From Polaribacter aquimarinus (GTDB lineage Bacteria > Bacteroidota > Bacteroidia > Flavobacteriales > Flavobacteriaceae), in contig NZ_QFFG01000002.1 in assembly GCF_003129485.1 (NCBI RefSeq), positions 372,001-436,000 on the forward strand: DNA of 64,000 bases. Direction: 5' to 3'. A model generated the notes under the pieces. The model saw only the letters and a list, made by a program, of their open reading frames with translations, was not told the DNA's origin and made no database searches. A program made the position numbers and the translations under genes. Below are positions 1-9,135 of the stretch, piece after piece; the stretch's first letter is position 1, and each line of letters opens with the position of its first letter.

Positions 1-472
1 CTCCAACACGTAAAATAAATCCTCCTAAAATATTTGGATTTACTTCATTTACTAAATTTGCTTTTTCACCAGTTAAGGCAACAATTTTAGCTAAAACTTG
101 TTTTTCTACTTCTTTTGTTAAAGGAACAGCAGTAGTAACTTTAGCTTCTTGCATATGCTTATAATAATCATAAATGATTACATATTGTTTTGCAATAGAA
201 GCTAACATTGCTATTCTTTTATTGTCTTCTAACAAATGAAATAAACCAAGAGTAACGTTATTTACTTTACCTTCAAATAAAGCGTTTAATACTTTTATTT
301 TATCAGCAGCCTTTACAATAGGGCTTCTTAACATTACTTCAAAATCATCATTCTTAGCTATAGTATCAGAAATAAATAACATATCGTCATTTACTTTAGT
401 TTCTGACTTAGTGTCTTTAGCTAAATTTAAGATAGCTTTTGCGTAACGTAATGCTGCTCTTGCGTCTTTCAT
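1..472 (-). CDS. atpH: ATP synthase F1 subunit delta (partial)
   Basis: This is the delta (OSCP) subunit of F1F0 ATP synthase, part of the peripheral stalk that joins F1 to subunit b. The reading frame starts at the ATG at 472 (MKDARAALRYAKAILNLA) and is still open at the window edge. About 157 residues are visible and roughly the last 20 are missing. The N-terminal helical pattern with RYAKAIL fits the family. It lies 7 bases downstream of atpF in the same direction, as expected in an atpB-E-F-H operon. The identification rests on sequence pattern plus position and is firm. Confidence 0.93.
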   Translation of the reverse strand, partial: MKDARAALRYAKAILNLAKDTKSETKVNDDMLFISDTIAKNDDFEVMLRSPIVKAADKIKVLNALFEGKVNNVTLGLFHLLEDNKRIAMLASIAKQYVIIYDYYKHMQEAKVTTAVPLTKEVEKQVLAKIVALTGEKANLVNEVNPNILGGFILRVG

Positions 473-479
473 TTTACAA

Positions 480-980
480 CTAGTTTAAAGTAACATCTTT
501 TAAGATTCCTTCAACTAATTCTAGTTGATCTTTCTTATTAGATAATTCCTTTTTAATTACTGATTCAGCTATACCAATAGATAATTCTGCAACGTTCTTT
601 TTTAATTCTGCTAATGCAGCTTGTTTTTCTTGAACGATTGAAGCTTGTGCATTTTCGATTAACTTAGTTGTTACTTCTTTTGCATCTTCTTTAGCTTCAG
701 CAATCATATTATCTCTAATATCTCTTGCTTCTTTCATCATTGCATCTCTTTCTGCTCTTGCTTCCTTTACTAATTTAGCATTATCTGCTTGTAAATTTTG
801 CATCTCTTTACGTGCATTTTCTGCAGCAGCTAATGCGTTTTCAATTCCAGATTCTCTTTCTTCTAAAGAATTTAAAATTGGTTTCCAAGCAAATTTTACC
901 ATTAAAGCGATTAACGCTAATAATAAGATTAATGAAACTACAAATAACCCTGGTGAAAAATCGTTTAATAAAGTTTCCAT
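480..980 (-). CDS. atpF: ATP synthase F0 subunit b
   Basis: Subunit b forms the peripheral stalk of the ATP synthase. The 166-residue protein has one N-terminal membrane helix (about residues 10-30, ending in KFAWKPIL) followed by a long, highly charged helical stalk with many AAAENARKEM-type heptads. That matches the usual b-subunit architecture and length. It lies between atpE and atpH in one operon. The gap to atpE contains a strong hairpin (1024-1063) that may set the ratio of c to b subunits. The product call is secure. Confidence 0.96.
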   Translation of the reverse strand: METLLNDFSPGLFVVSLILLLALIALMVKFAWKPILNSLEERESGIENALAAAENARKEMQNLQADNAKLVKEARAERDAMMKEARDIRDNMIAEAKEDAKEVTTKLIENAQASIVQEKQAALAELKKNVAELSIGIAESVIKKELSNKKDQLELVEGILKDVTLN

Positions 981-1023
981 TCTATAAACTAATTATATAT
1001 TTTTTTCTTGATGTTTAATTTTT

Positions 1024-1063
1024 AAAATAGCTTCTGTAACCAACCGTTACAGAAGACTATTTT
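1024..1063 (-). promoter_or_regulatory. Intercistronic hairpin between atpE and atpF
   Basis: AAAATAG plus CTTCTGTAAC (1024-1040) pairs with GTTACAGAAG (1046-1055) and CTATTTT (1057-1063) around a 5-base loop, with one bulged base at 1056. That is about 17 pairs. It lies just after the atpE stop in the direction of transcription and has only a short T run after it. It is therefore more likely an mRNA 3'-end stabiliser or partial terminator than a full terminator. The structure is seen directly; the role is inference. Confidence 0.7.
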
Positions 1064-1078
1064 TTGTTTTTGTTTGGA

Positions 1079-1288
<210 letters not shown>

Positions 1289-1303
1289 TTAAACAAATTT
1301 GTA

Positions 1304-2440
1304 TTAATGATGCTCGTCGTGATCTGCTACTGCCATACCAATAAATAATGCTGAAAGCATTGTAAAGATATAAGCTTGTAAAAAAGCCACTAAAACTTCA
1401 ATTAATGTTATAAAAAATGATAATACTAAAGACAATCCTGTTGCACCTACAACCCCTAAAGATTCTTTTAAAGTGAACATAATTGCAATTAAGCTCATTA
1501 CCACAATATGACCTGCTGAAATGTTTGCGAACAAACGTACTAATAATGAAAATGGTTTAATTAATAAGGCTCCAGCTAATTCTATAATTGCTAAAACTGG
1601 GCGAATTAAAACAGGAACCCCTGGCATCCATATCATATGCATCCAGTATCCTTTATTACCACTTACTGTATAAATTACTAATGTAAAAATTGCTAAACAT
1701 CCTGTAACTGCTAACTGACCAGTTACGTTGAATCCTAATGGAGTTAAACCTGCTAAGTTTAACACCCATATAAAGAAAAATACCGTTAATAAATACCCTG
1801 TAAATCTTCTGTAGTGTTTATCACCAATATTTGGTCTTGCAATTTCATCACGAACATATAATACTAAAGGTTCTAAAACTCTCGCAAATCCAGTAGGAAT
1901 TTTTTGAGTTTTGTATTGTTTAGCTAATCTAGAGAACCAAAATAACAACAAGAAACCAATTAATAATATACCTACAACACTTTTAGTAATAGAAAAATCC
2001 AGCACTTTGTGTGCATTTGTAGCGTGGTGAGTATCATCAAAAGAAACTGTTGAAGCTCCTTTATCTAATTCATATATCTTAGAGTGAATTTTTGCGAATT
2101 TTAATCCTTTTTTCTCAACAATTACGTGACCATCATCATTATGGTGAAATTCTGATGACATAAAAGTCACCAAACCTTCACTTGACCATAAAATTACTGG
2201 TAAAGGAAACCCAATGTGTTTTCTTTCGTTAGCATCATTTGTGTAAGAAAATAAAGAAAAATCGTGAGAATCTTTAATGTGATGCAAAATATATGCTTCA
2301 ACTTCTTCTTTTGTATTTACACGACCTCCGTCATTTTGATTATCGTGTTTTTTATCAGATCCTGATGCAAAACCTACCGAAGTAAATAAGGTTATTGCTG
2401 CTATTAAAAGAAACTTGATTGTTTTTTGTGCAATCTTCAT
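1304..2440 (-). CDS. atpB: ATP synthase F0 subunit a
   Basis: Subunit a forms the two half-channels for protons next to the c-ring. The last 220 residues or so carry the multi-pass membrane domain, including LLVRLFANISAGHIV with the essential Arg. Before it lies a signal-peptide-like start (MKIAQKTIKFLLIAAITLF) and about 130 residues of soluble, His-rich sequence (for example HHNDDGHV). This makes it 378 residues against about 270 in E. coli. A long N-terminus is usual in Bacteroidota. A promoter with TATCTTTG at 2469-2476 lies just upstream, so atpB may head its own transcript. Confidence 0.96.
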   Translation of the reverse strand: MKIAQKTIKFLLIAAITLFTSVGFASGSDKKHDNQNDGGRVNTKEEVEAYILHHIKDSHDFSLFSYTNDANERKHIGFPLPVILWSSEGLVTFMSSEFHHNDDGHVIVEKKGLKFAKIHSKIYELDKGASTVSFDDTHHATNAHKVLDFSITKSVVGILLIGFLLLFWFSRLAKQYKTQKIPTGFARVLEPLVLYVRDEIARPNIGDKHYRRFTGYLLTVFFFIWVLNLAGLTPLGFNVTGQLAVTGCLAIFTLVIYTVSGNKGYWMHMIWMPGVPVLIRPVLAIIELAGALLIKPFSLLVRLFANISAGHIVVMSLIAIMFTLKESLGVVGATGLSLVLSFFITLIEVLVAFLQAYIFTMLSALFIGMAVADHDEHH

Positions 2441-2468
2441 TGTTAAAATACGCTTTCTAAATTCGGCG

Positions 2469-2497
2469 CAAAGATATGCAATAATTCAAAATGACAA
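2469..2497 (-). promoter_or_regulatory. Predicted promoter for atpB-E-F-H
   Basis: On the minus strand a TTG (2495-2497) is followed after 18 bases by TATCTTTG (2469-2476). This fits the Bacteroidota primary sigma factor pattern TTG-N17-23-TAnnTTTG. The box ends 28 bases before the atpB ATG. Sequence match only. Confidence 0.7.
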
Positions 2498-2521
2498 ACG
2501 TTTTTTTTAGCTATTTGTTTA

Positions 2522-2911
2522 TTATTGTTTTTTCTGCAAAATTTTAGCTACAAAAACAGCTTCTGTTAATAAAAATATAATCATTGGAACAAATAAAGAG
2601 ATTCTTGCAGCAAATGATAAATTTTCTTCTGTAAATATTGATTTATAAAAGATTATACAAAAAAGCACTAACTTTAAAACAATAGTGCCTAAATATATAA
2701 ACCCTAGCTGTTCAAAAATTTTATCAACAGTTGAAAGCAATAAAAAATTGGTGCAAATTAATAGCGAAAAAACTAAGTGAAAAAGATATATTTTTTTTAA
2801 AGAAAAAGGTAACGTTATTACTTGATTTTCTATAAAAAATTGATGTAATGAAAAACTAATTAAAAATAGAAAAAAGAAGACCGTAGAAAAAACAAGAACA
2901 CTCTTAATCAT
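2522..2911 (-). CDS. Small integral membrane protein in the atp region (DUF6168-like)
   Basis: This 129-residue protein has four predicted membrane helices (about residues 5-25, 38-58, 70-92 and 101-122) and a short basic C-terminus ending LQKKQ. It overlaps the upstream AtpZ-like gene by 8 bases and sits just before atpB. The equivalent position in other flavobacteria holds a small protein of unknown function, often labelled DUF6168; that label is from memory. By position it could help F0 assembly, as AtpI does for the c-ring, but no motif proves it. Confidence 0.75.
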   Translation of the reverse strand: MIKSVLVFSTVFFFLFLISFSLHQFFIENQVITLPFSLKKIYLFHLVFSLLICTNFLLLSTVDKIFEQLGFIYLGTIVLKLVLFCIIFYKSIFTEENLSFAARISLFVPMIIFLLTEAVFVAKILQKKQ

Positions 2912-3122
2912 TAATTCTATTAGCTTGTTTTATTAAAGAATACATGGCTAAAAAAATGGCTATTAATGTAATGGTTTCAGTTAAAAAAGTGGTTGCAAAC
3001 TTTGAGTCTAACCATTCTCCTAATAAAAAACCTAGATAAATGGTTAAACCCATTTGCAAGCCAGCACCAGAAAGTGCTAACGCTTTATTAAGCGGTTTTT
3101 TCTGATTTGTTTTTTTGCTCAT
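2904..3122 (-). CDS. AtpZ/AtpI family protein
   Basis: A 72-residue protein with a basic start (MSKKTNQKKPLNKALALSG) and two membrane helices separated by the loop GEWLDSKF. This is the pattern of AtpZ/AtpI accessory proteins, which help c-ring assembly or ion supply for ATP synthase. The gene overlaps the upstream bactofilin gene by 35 bases in another frame and the downstream membrane-protein gene by 8 bases. That suggests translational coupling across the cluster. Family assignment is good; the exact role is inferred from context. Confidence 0.85.
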   Translation of the reverse strand: MSKKTNQKKPLNKALALSGAGLQMGLTIYLGFLLGEWLDSKFATTFLTETITLIAIFLAMYSLIKQANRIND

Positions 3123-3501
3123 TAGATTGGTTCAGTTCTTTGACAGCTCCTTTCATAGAACAAGTTGCGTTAAATGTGGCTCCCGGTTCTACAGATAGTT
3201 TACTAATAACCACATCTCCAGAAATATTAGCAGTTGCTTTTACCGTAAGCGTTTTTGAAACTTGTAATTGTCCAGAAAATTTACCTTCTATATCTGCATT
3301 TGTGGCATCTACATTTCCCTTTATATAACCATCAACACCAATTATAACTCTTCCTAAGGTTTTTAAAGTTCCTTCTAAAGTTCCATCTATTCTAAAATCT
3401 CCTTCTGATTTTATATCTCCAGTCATCAATGTGTTTTTTGCTATCACATTTCTCTCCATAGTTTTAGATTTTTGTGGGTTTTTATCTTTATTACTAAACA
3501 T
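3088..3501 (-). CDS. Bactofilin (polymer-forming cytoskeletal protein)
   Basis: Bactofilins self-assemble into filaments that organise cell shape or envelope functions. The 137-residue protein has an unstructured basic head (MFSNKDKNPQKSKTMERN), then a beta-helix core of short repeated strands from about residue 20 to 115 (for example GDFRIDGTLEGTLKT and GYIKGNVDATNADIEG). It ends in a charged, disordered tail. It starts 3 bases after the sprE stop and its end overlaps the AtpZ-like gene. Length and repeat pattern match the family well. Confidence 0.93.
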   Translation of the reverse strand: MFSNKDKNPQKSKTMERNVIAKNTLMTGDIKSEGDFRIDGTLEGTLKTLGRVIIGVDGYIKGNVDATNADIEGKFSGQLQVSKTLTVKATANISGDVVISKLSVEPGATFNATCSMKGAVKELNQSNEQKNKSEKTA

Positions 3502-3504
3502 TTT

Positions 3505-5715
3505 TTACTTACTTAATTGTTTAATTACTGCTTTTGCCCTTTTACCTTCTTCTGTGTTTCCATAGTTGACAGCAACATATTCTAGTGCTGTTTTATACGC
3601 ATCCTTATCTTTATACTTACCTATGGCATAAGCTTTTAGAAGTTCAAATTTAGCAATTAATTTTGAATTTTGAATTTTAGGCAAAATTTCATCGGTTTTA
3701 GATACCGTTTCTTCAAACTTATTACCCTTGTATAAATAATAAATTTCTTTGTAAGTTTTTTCTATTTCATTAACCTCAACTTCTTCTTTTATTATTGCAT
3801 TTGGATTTTGAATAATCTGTGCAAATTTTGTTTTTGAGTACTTTGTAAGAATTACATTTTTGTATATACTTGCTTTAGAAGTATTGTTTTTACTTTTATA
3901 AATTTGGTACAAATGCCAATTGATCGGAAGAATTAATTCTTTTTTGGGGTTTAAACTTTCTACCCTTTCTAATCTTTGAATGGCTAAAGTAGTATCTTTA
4001 AACTGCTCTTTGTAAATCAATCCTAATTCGTATAAAGCTTGATTTCTATCTAACTTTAAAGTATCTATTTCTTTTTTATCTGTAGGAATGGTTTTGATAT
4101 AACTCGCCAAATCGTAACGTGTACTTTTTTGGTTTACTTGAGTTGAATCTTTTGAGTTTGTTGTATTTATTTTTGATGACCATCTCCAATCGTCTACCAA
4201 CTTTCTATTTCCCCATATTTTAATAAATTCTGTTTTACCAAAACTCAAAGATTGTGAATTATAGAAATACCATTTACCTTTTGATTTGGATTGTAAAGAA
4301 TTTCCTCCAAAAGAATTCCCAAATGCTTGCTGATTCAACTTTAGTTGTGCAGCTTCTTCATCTTTCTTTTTTAAATTATCAATATATTTTTGAAAAAAGG
4401 CCTCTTGATCTGTTTTAGAAAGTGATGCAATTTTTAAAATACTATCATTCTTGATAACTAAATTTTCATATTTAATTAACAATGCTAAGTTTTTATATTT
4501 TCTCTTAATTCTTCTAATTCTTAAATTTAAAGTATCTGTAGAAACTTGCAAAACGCTATCGTAATAAGAATTGGCCACTAAATACTTCGAATTTTTAAAG
4601 TATAAATTTCCTAGTTTCTCGTAAGTAAATGTTTTTTGTTTTGTACCTCCGTTATATTTTAAAGATTTATTGTAAGCATTCATTGCTAAATGAGTACTGT
4701 CGTTTGCTTCATGTAAAACACCTACTTGATAATACAATTCATCTAAATACTTTTTGTTATCTCTATTTTCAATTAGACTGTACATTCTATCTAATAAAGC
4801 CACTCTAGAAGAATCGTTGGTTGTATTTTTAGCAATTTCGATATTTGCGTGGATTTTGTATTTGTAAGGTGCTTTTTTAAAGTTGACTAATTTATTAAAT
4901 ACTAAAACTGCAGAATCTTTTTTATTTTCGGCACTATATAGCTGTCCTAAGATGAACAAATTTCTTGCTCCCTGATCTTTGTTATTTAAAGTTCTTGTGG
5001 CTTTAATTAAATGTTCTTTTACTTTTTGAATACTATCCGTTTTTACATACGCCATTGCTAAAGCCGTATGTGCTTGTTCTTTAATTTCTTCTGGCAAGTT
5101 TTCTTCTTGTCCTTTTTTTATTTCTATTAATAATTTTAAAGATTCAATTGCCAATTCTTCGTTATCAATTCTAATATTAGCTTTGGCTCTCCAAATTTTA
5201 GTTTCGTTAATTAAACTTGCAAAAGGGTAACTTGCAATAATGTAGTTAAATGCTTCTATAGCAGGAATAAAACGTTGTTCGTAATACCTGGCTTTACCCA
5301 ACAATAAATAAGCATCATCAATTTGATTGTTACGCTCAATACCATTGATGTTCATTCCGTGTTTCTGAATGGCTTTTACAGCTTTTTCTTCTGCAATACC
5401 AAAGGGTGTCGTGGCTTTTTTTATTTCGTTATTGCTATCACCAAAACCAGCTCCCATTCCAGAATTTGAAATTATAATTTTATCTTCTATAAACTTAATG
5501 GGCTCAATAGGTAATTGCTGAAACCAATCGTCTTTATACTTCTCATTTATGGCTTCAACCCCTTTCTTAAAGGATTCTTTACCATTAAACAATACATTAA
5601 ACTTTGTATTTAAAGAATGCCAATTTCTTCTGATTACGGTGTCTTTTTTTGTACTACAAGAATACAAAAGCGCAAAAGCTACTGCGATAAAAACTATTTT
5701 TTTGGTGTATTTCAC
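3505..5715 (-). CDS. sprE: SprE/PorW-like type IX secretion and gliding lipoprotein
   Basis: SprE (PorW) is an outer-membrane-associated TPR lipoprotein needed for type IX secretion and gliding in flavobacteria. The 736-residue protein starts with a lipoprotein signal ending LLYSC (Cys20), followed by RRNWHSLNTKFNVLFNGKESF, which is characteristic. It then has many TPR-like helical repeats (for example ALYELGLIYKEQFKDTTLAI near residue 560). The start codon is GTG (5713-5715). It heads a cluster with bactofilin and the AtpZ-like gene, the usual flavobacterial neighbourhood. Confidence 0.9.
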   Translation of the reverse strand: MKYTKKIVFIAVAFALLYSCSTKKDTVIRRNWHSLNTKFNVLFNGKESFKKGVEAINEKYKDDWFQQLPIEPIKFIEDKIIISNSGMGAGFGDSNNEIKKATTPFGIAEEKAVKAIQKHGMNINGIERNNQIDDAYLLLGKARYYEQRFIPAIEAFNYIIASYPFASLINETKIWRAKANIRIDNEELAIESLKLLIEIKKGQEENLPEEIKEQAHTALAMAYVKTDSIQKVKEHLIKATRTLNNKDQGARNLFILGQLYSAENKKDSAVLVFNKLVNFKKAPYKYKIHANIEIAKNTTNDSSRVALLDRMYSLIENRDNKKYLDELYYQVGVLHEANDSTHLAMNAYNKSLKYNGGTKQKTFTYEKLGNLYFKNSKYLVANSYYDSVLQVSTDTLNLRIRRIKRKYKNLALLIKYENLVIKNDSILKIASLSKTDQEAFFQKYIDNLKKKDEEAAQLKLNQQAFGNSFGGNSLQSKSKGKWYFYNSQSLSFGKTEFIKIWGNRKLVDDWRWSSKINTTNSKDSTQVNQKSTRYDLASYIKTIPTDKKEIDTLKLDRNQALYELGLIYKEQFKDTTLAIQRLERVESLNPKKELILPINWHLYQIYKSKNNTSKASIYKNVILTKYSKTKFAQIIQNPNAIIKEEVEVNEIEKTYKEIYYLYKGNKFEETVSKTDEILPKIQNSKLIAKFELLKAYAIGKYKDKDAYKTALEYVAVNYGNTEEGKRAKAVIKQLSK

Positions 5716-5767
5716 ACAAATAAATCTTGATTAAACGATTGTTTTAAAAAGCTAAGAAAGCTAAAAA

Positions 5768-5814
5768 ACTCTTATTTACAACTAATTTCTTTAGAAAATA
5801 GTATAAACAAGAGT
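5768..5814 (-). terminator. Hairpin after the ABC exporter operon
   Basis: ACTCTTATTTACAACTAATTTC (5768-5789) is nearly complementary to the segment ending AAACAAGAGT (to 5814), around a TTTA loop. It lies 33 bases after the end of the minus-strand ABC ATPase gene. The stem is imperfect and AT-rich, so terminator function is probable rather than certain. Confidence 0.5.
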
Positions 5815-5846
5815 GTAAAAATAGTAATTAATTAAGAATCGCCTAC

Positions 5847-6542
5847 TTATACAGAAAAATAGCTTTCTAATTCTTTTAAAGTTGCTGATGATGTTTTAAT
5901 ATCTTTAACTACATTTCCTTTATCTAAAACCACAATTCTTTCACAAACTTCAGTAACGTGTGTTAAGTCATGGCTTGAAACTAAAACCGTAATTTCTTTG
6001 TTTTCTGCTAAGTCTTTAATAATTTTTTTCAATCTAATTTGAGTGGTAGGATCTAAATTGGCAAAAGGCTCATCTAAAATAACCACTTGCGGATTTCCCA
6101 TCATTGCAGCAACAATTCCGGCTTTTTTCTGATTCCCTTTACTTAAATCTCTTAAATATTTTTTCTTCCCAAGAATTTCTTCGTTAAAAAACTCATCAAA
6201 TTGCCCTAAAAAATTAGTAACATCCGCTTTATTCATTCCGCGTAAATCACCAATAAAATCGAAATACTCTTCTGGTGTTAAATACCCTATTAAAAAAGAT
6301 TCATCTATAAAAGAGCCTGTAAAATTCTTCCATTCTTCACTTTGATGTACCACAATATTATGATTTGTAATGGCGCCAGTTGTAGGTCTAATTAAATCTA
6401 AAAGAATATTAAAATAAGTTGTTTTTCCAGCTCCATTATTACCTACCAATCCAAAACTTTGACCTGTAGGAATCTCTAATGCATCTATGTTTAAAACTTC
6501 TGTTTTACCGTATTTTTTTGAAATTTCTGTTGTTTGTATCAT
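5847..6542 (-). CDS. ABC transporter ATP-binding protein
   Basis: The nucleotide-binding subunit of an ABC exporter. The 231 residues contain a Walker A (GNNGAGKT, residues 34-41), a signature LSKGNQKK, Walker B VVILDEPF and the switch SSHDL. The architecture is that of CcmA/NatA-type exporters with a single ATPase domain. It follows a DUF5687 permease gene by 11 bases, its evident partner, and belongs to a PadR-headed operon. The substrate is unknown. Confidence 0.92.
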   Translation of the reverse strand: MIQTTEISKKYGKTEVLNIDALEIPTGQSFGLVGNNGAGKTTYFNILLDLIRPTTGAITNHNIVVHQSEEWKNFTGSFIDESFLIGYLTPEEYFDFIGDLRGMNKADVTNFLGQFDEFFNEEILGKKKYLRDLSKGNQKKAGIVAAMMGNPQVVILDEPFANLDPTTQIRLKKIIKDLAENKEITVLVSSHDLTHVTEVCERIVVLDKGNVVKDIKTSSATLKELESYFSV

Positions 6543-6553
6543 TGTTTGGTGTG

Positions 6554-8020
6554 TTAGTTTTCTTGTTTAAAAGAATGAATCATTATATATTTTGATGCTA
6601 CATATTTCTTTGTAATTGCAGCCATTAATTTTTTGTGCAAAGCTATACCTATAAAACCTAAGCCCGCTAAAACTGATACTGCTATTTCAAAGCTTACTAA
6701 CCAGTTTAGAAGTGCAAAAACCCCCATTGGTAAGAGCATTAACGGAATTCCAATTATCCACTGTACTGCACCCGTACCTTGATAGTTAAATGCTGCTTTT
6801 TGATCTAAATTTATTTTTTTTCTATTAAAAGAACCTCCATACAAAATTACATGCGTATTTACACCCACATTGTAAATTGCAGCAGCAAAGTGTACCACTA
6901 AAATTTTCCATCCGAAGTAAACATAAGGTATACCTAACACAAATAGAATAATTACACTAGCGCTCATTAGTGTAAATTTTGATTTTAAATAACGTTCGTA
7001 TTTAAAATTCTGGCTCATTAACATATTATAATAGCCACTATCCCAAGCAGGAATAAATTGCCCGAAATTAATTAAGAATGCTCCTGTAGAGAAGACCCCA
7101 ATAAAAGCAAACAAAAACTCTTTGTCTGCGTATATAGGTTGTGGGTAGAAAAATAAACCATATAACAACCCAATAATCAATATAAAAAAGGATGATTTTG
7201 TTCTTTTATTTCTGGTGATTAATCGCAAGTCGTTTTTCATAAAGGGAGCAACATCTCCAAATCTATTTAACCAAGATAAATCTGACGAGTTTACTTCTTT
7301 TACTTTTGTAGCAATTGCTTCATCTAAGTATACTTGACTTCTTAGTTGTTTGTAATTAAGTAGGTACAAAACCACCAATAAAACAACTCCAAGGAAAGCA
7401 TAAATTGGATTTTGATAAATAAAATCGAAACCTTGACCAACAAAACCTGCTAAATTGAAAATTTCATAACGTTGCACGAGATACCCACCTAATAAAACGA
7501 CTAACATTACTCCAAAAGCAATGTTATTTTTATTAACTAAAAAGTTTAAAAAGTTGGCAGATTGTATTAATAAAATCATTAAAAACACCCATCCTAAAAC
7601 GCCATTAGTATCATACCCTTTACTGATTAAAACTCCTGCAAAAGGAATATAAAAAAACAAACCCAAGATATTGAAAAATGAGAAAGATGATTTCACCAAA
7701 ACATAATTGACAATCGTTTTCTTTTTAATGGGTAAAATTAAAAGAGGTTTAATATTCATTACTGGCAGTTTCTGCATTAAATACCGAAACATTAAATCGC
7801 CTGTAATAGCAAATAATAAAAAAGAATTGACTACCATTAACGGGTCTTTATCTGGATACATTTCTTTGATAGCAAAAAAACCACCAAAACCCATTCCTAA
7901 AAAAATTAAAATAAAATAGATGGCAAAAAAACCGATTAGAATTTTTGCTCCTATACTTTTTCCAAAAGCAGCAGATCTAAAAAATTGTTTCCATTCTAGC
8001 TTTAAAAAATGTGAAATCAT
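6554..8020 (-). CDS. DUF5687 family ABC permease
   Basis: A 488-residue multi-pass membrane protein with a short cytoplasmic start (MISHFLKLEWKQFFRSAAFG), typical of ABC-2 exporter permeases. It has about ten hydrophobic segments and basic connecting loops (RNKRTK near residue 270). Length and pattern fit the Bacteroidota family DUF5687. It lies between the HAAS-like membrane protein and the ATPase gene, so the two probably form one exporter. Nothing in the sequence tells the substrate. Confidence 0.85.
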   Translation of the reverse strand: MISHFLKLEWKQFFRSAAFGKSIGAKILIGFFAIYFILIFLGMGFGGFFAIKEMYPDKDPLMVVNSFLLFAITGDLMFRYLMQKLPVMNIKPLLILPIKKKTIVNYVLVKSSFSFFNILGLFFYIPFAGVLISKGYDTNGVLGWVFLMILLIQSANFLNFLVNKNNIAFGVMLVVLLGGYLVQRYEIFNLAGFVGQGFDFIYQNPIYAFLGVVLLVVLYLLNYKQLRSQVYLDEAIATKVKEVNSSDLSWLNRFGDVAPFMKNDLRLITRNKRTKSSFFILIIGLLYGLFFYPQPIYADKEFLFAFIGVFSTGAFLINFGQFIPAWDSGYYNMLMSQNFKYERYLKSKFTLMSASVIILFVLGIPYVYFGWKILVVHFAAAIYNVGVNTHVILYGGSFNRKKINLDQKAAFNYQGTGAVQWIIGIPLMLLPMGVFALLNWLVSFEIAVSVLAGLGFIGIALHKKLMAAITKKYVASKYIMIHSFKQEN

Positions 8021-8079
8021 ATGTACTTGGTTTGTCGAGTTGGTAATTAGTTGTTTAAAAAATAGTTTTGTTACAAAAT

Positions 8080-8766
8080 TTAAGAAATTTTATATTCTGG
8101 ATAGGTTTCTTCAAGCAATTCTTCTGATTTTTCTGGAAGTATTACGTTAACAATGTAAGAAACGATTATACATAATGTTAATAATAAAGCCCAAAACAAA
8201 ATCCAAAATAGAGACAATTTATTAAATTCTATATCAGCTATATTAATAAAGTTTAATGCATTAATTAATGTTAGGGTTGTAAAACCTGCGCTAGTTTGTT
8301 TTATCATAGATTCTAAAAGAAAAACCTTTTCTTCTTTTTTTAGTTTTTTTCTTCTTTTCCAAACCAAATACATTTCATAAGAAGCTACAAATAGTAAAGT
8401 TGTAAATACTATCCCTTTTGAAATATGCGATTGTATAACTGTATAGAACGTTATAAAAATAGTTGCTGTTATTATAATTTTAGGTAAACGAAACCATTCC
8501 TTAATAAATTTGAATAGTATTTTAGTGTACTTTTTACTCATCTGCTTTTGTTTGGCTTCGATAACATCCATAAAACCAAAAATGCCAAATTTTTTAAATG
8601 ATTTATCTCTAGCTTCTTCAAATGATAGACTTGGATTTTCTACCCAAATTTGCTCAATATCATTCGCTAAATGATCTACCAATTCTGTTTGAACATCATA
8701 ATGTTCTACGTAATGCTTTTTGGTGAATTTGTATAGTTCTTCTATGTGAATTTCGGTTAGTTTCAT
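8080..8766 (-). CDS. Membrane protein with HAAS-like N-terminal domain
   Basis: The 228-residue protein has a helical N-terminal domain (about residues 1-75) of the type found next to PadR regulators: VQTELVDHLANDIEQIW then SFEEARDKSFKKFG. Four predicted membrane helices follow (about 92-110, 118-135, 150-170 and 180-205). HAAS-type domains are commonly encoded beside PadR genes and often act in signalling to them. The start lies 1 base after the PadR stop, so the two are co-transcribed. It may sense a membrane signal for the ABC exporter; this is inference. Confidence 0.75.
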   Translation of the reverse strand: MKLTEIHIEELYKFTKKHYVEHYDVQTELVDHLANDIEQIWVENPSLSFEEARDKSFKKFGIFGFMDVIEAKQKQMSKKYTKILFKFIKEWFRLPKIIITATIFITFYTVIQSHISKGIVFTTLLFVASYEMYLVWKRRKKLKKEEKVFLLESMIKQTSAGFTTLTLINALNFINIADIEFNKLSLFWILFWALLLTLCIIVSYIVNVILPEKSEELLEETYPEYKIS

Positions 8767-8767
8767 C

Positions 8768-9106
8768 TTACTTCAAACTAAATTTAGGATTTACCAAGTG
8801 GTGCATCGTTCTTAAAAACTCTTGCATTTCTGCCAATTTATTGGCAGTTTCTTTGGTGCCGTTTTCTGTTAATTTGTAATATTTTCTGAGACGATTTCCC
8901 ACTTTTGCAACCTCTACATCTAGTAAACCATCAGCTTCTAACTTGTGCAACGCAGGATACAAAGCACCTTCTGTAATGTTTAATTCACCTTTTGTCAATT
9001 CTTTTACGTGTTGCGTAATTTCATAACCATACATTTTATCATTACTCTCTAATAATTTTAAAATGATAGTTTGCAAAGACCCTTTATATAATTTCTGATT
9101 TCCCAT
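8768..9106 (-). CDS. PadR family transcriptional regulator
   Basis: A 112-residue winged-helix repressor. The N-terminal half contains LQTIILKLLESNDKMYGYEITQ followed by ITEGALYPALHKLEADGLL, the diagnostic PadR recognition helix and wing. The C-terminus is helical for dimer formation. It is the first gene of an operon with the HAAS-like protein, DUF5687 permease and ABC ATPase. An inverted repeat overlapping its promoter (9141-9176) suggests it represses its own operon. Confidence 0.93.
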   Translation of the reverse strand: MGNQKLYKGSLQTIILKLLESNDKMYGYEITQHVKELTKGELNITEGALYPALHKLEADGLLDVEVAKVGNRLRKYYKLTENGTKETANKLAEMQEFLRTMHHLVNPKFSLK

Positions 9107-9135
9107 ATTATAAAATGTGTTTGTATGACTTGCAT

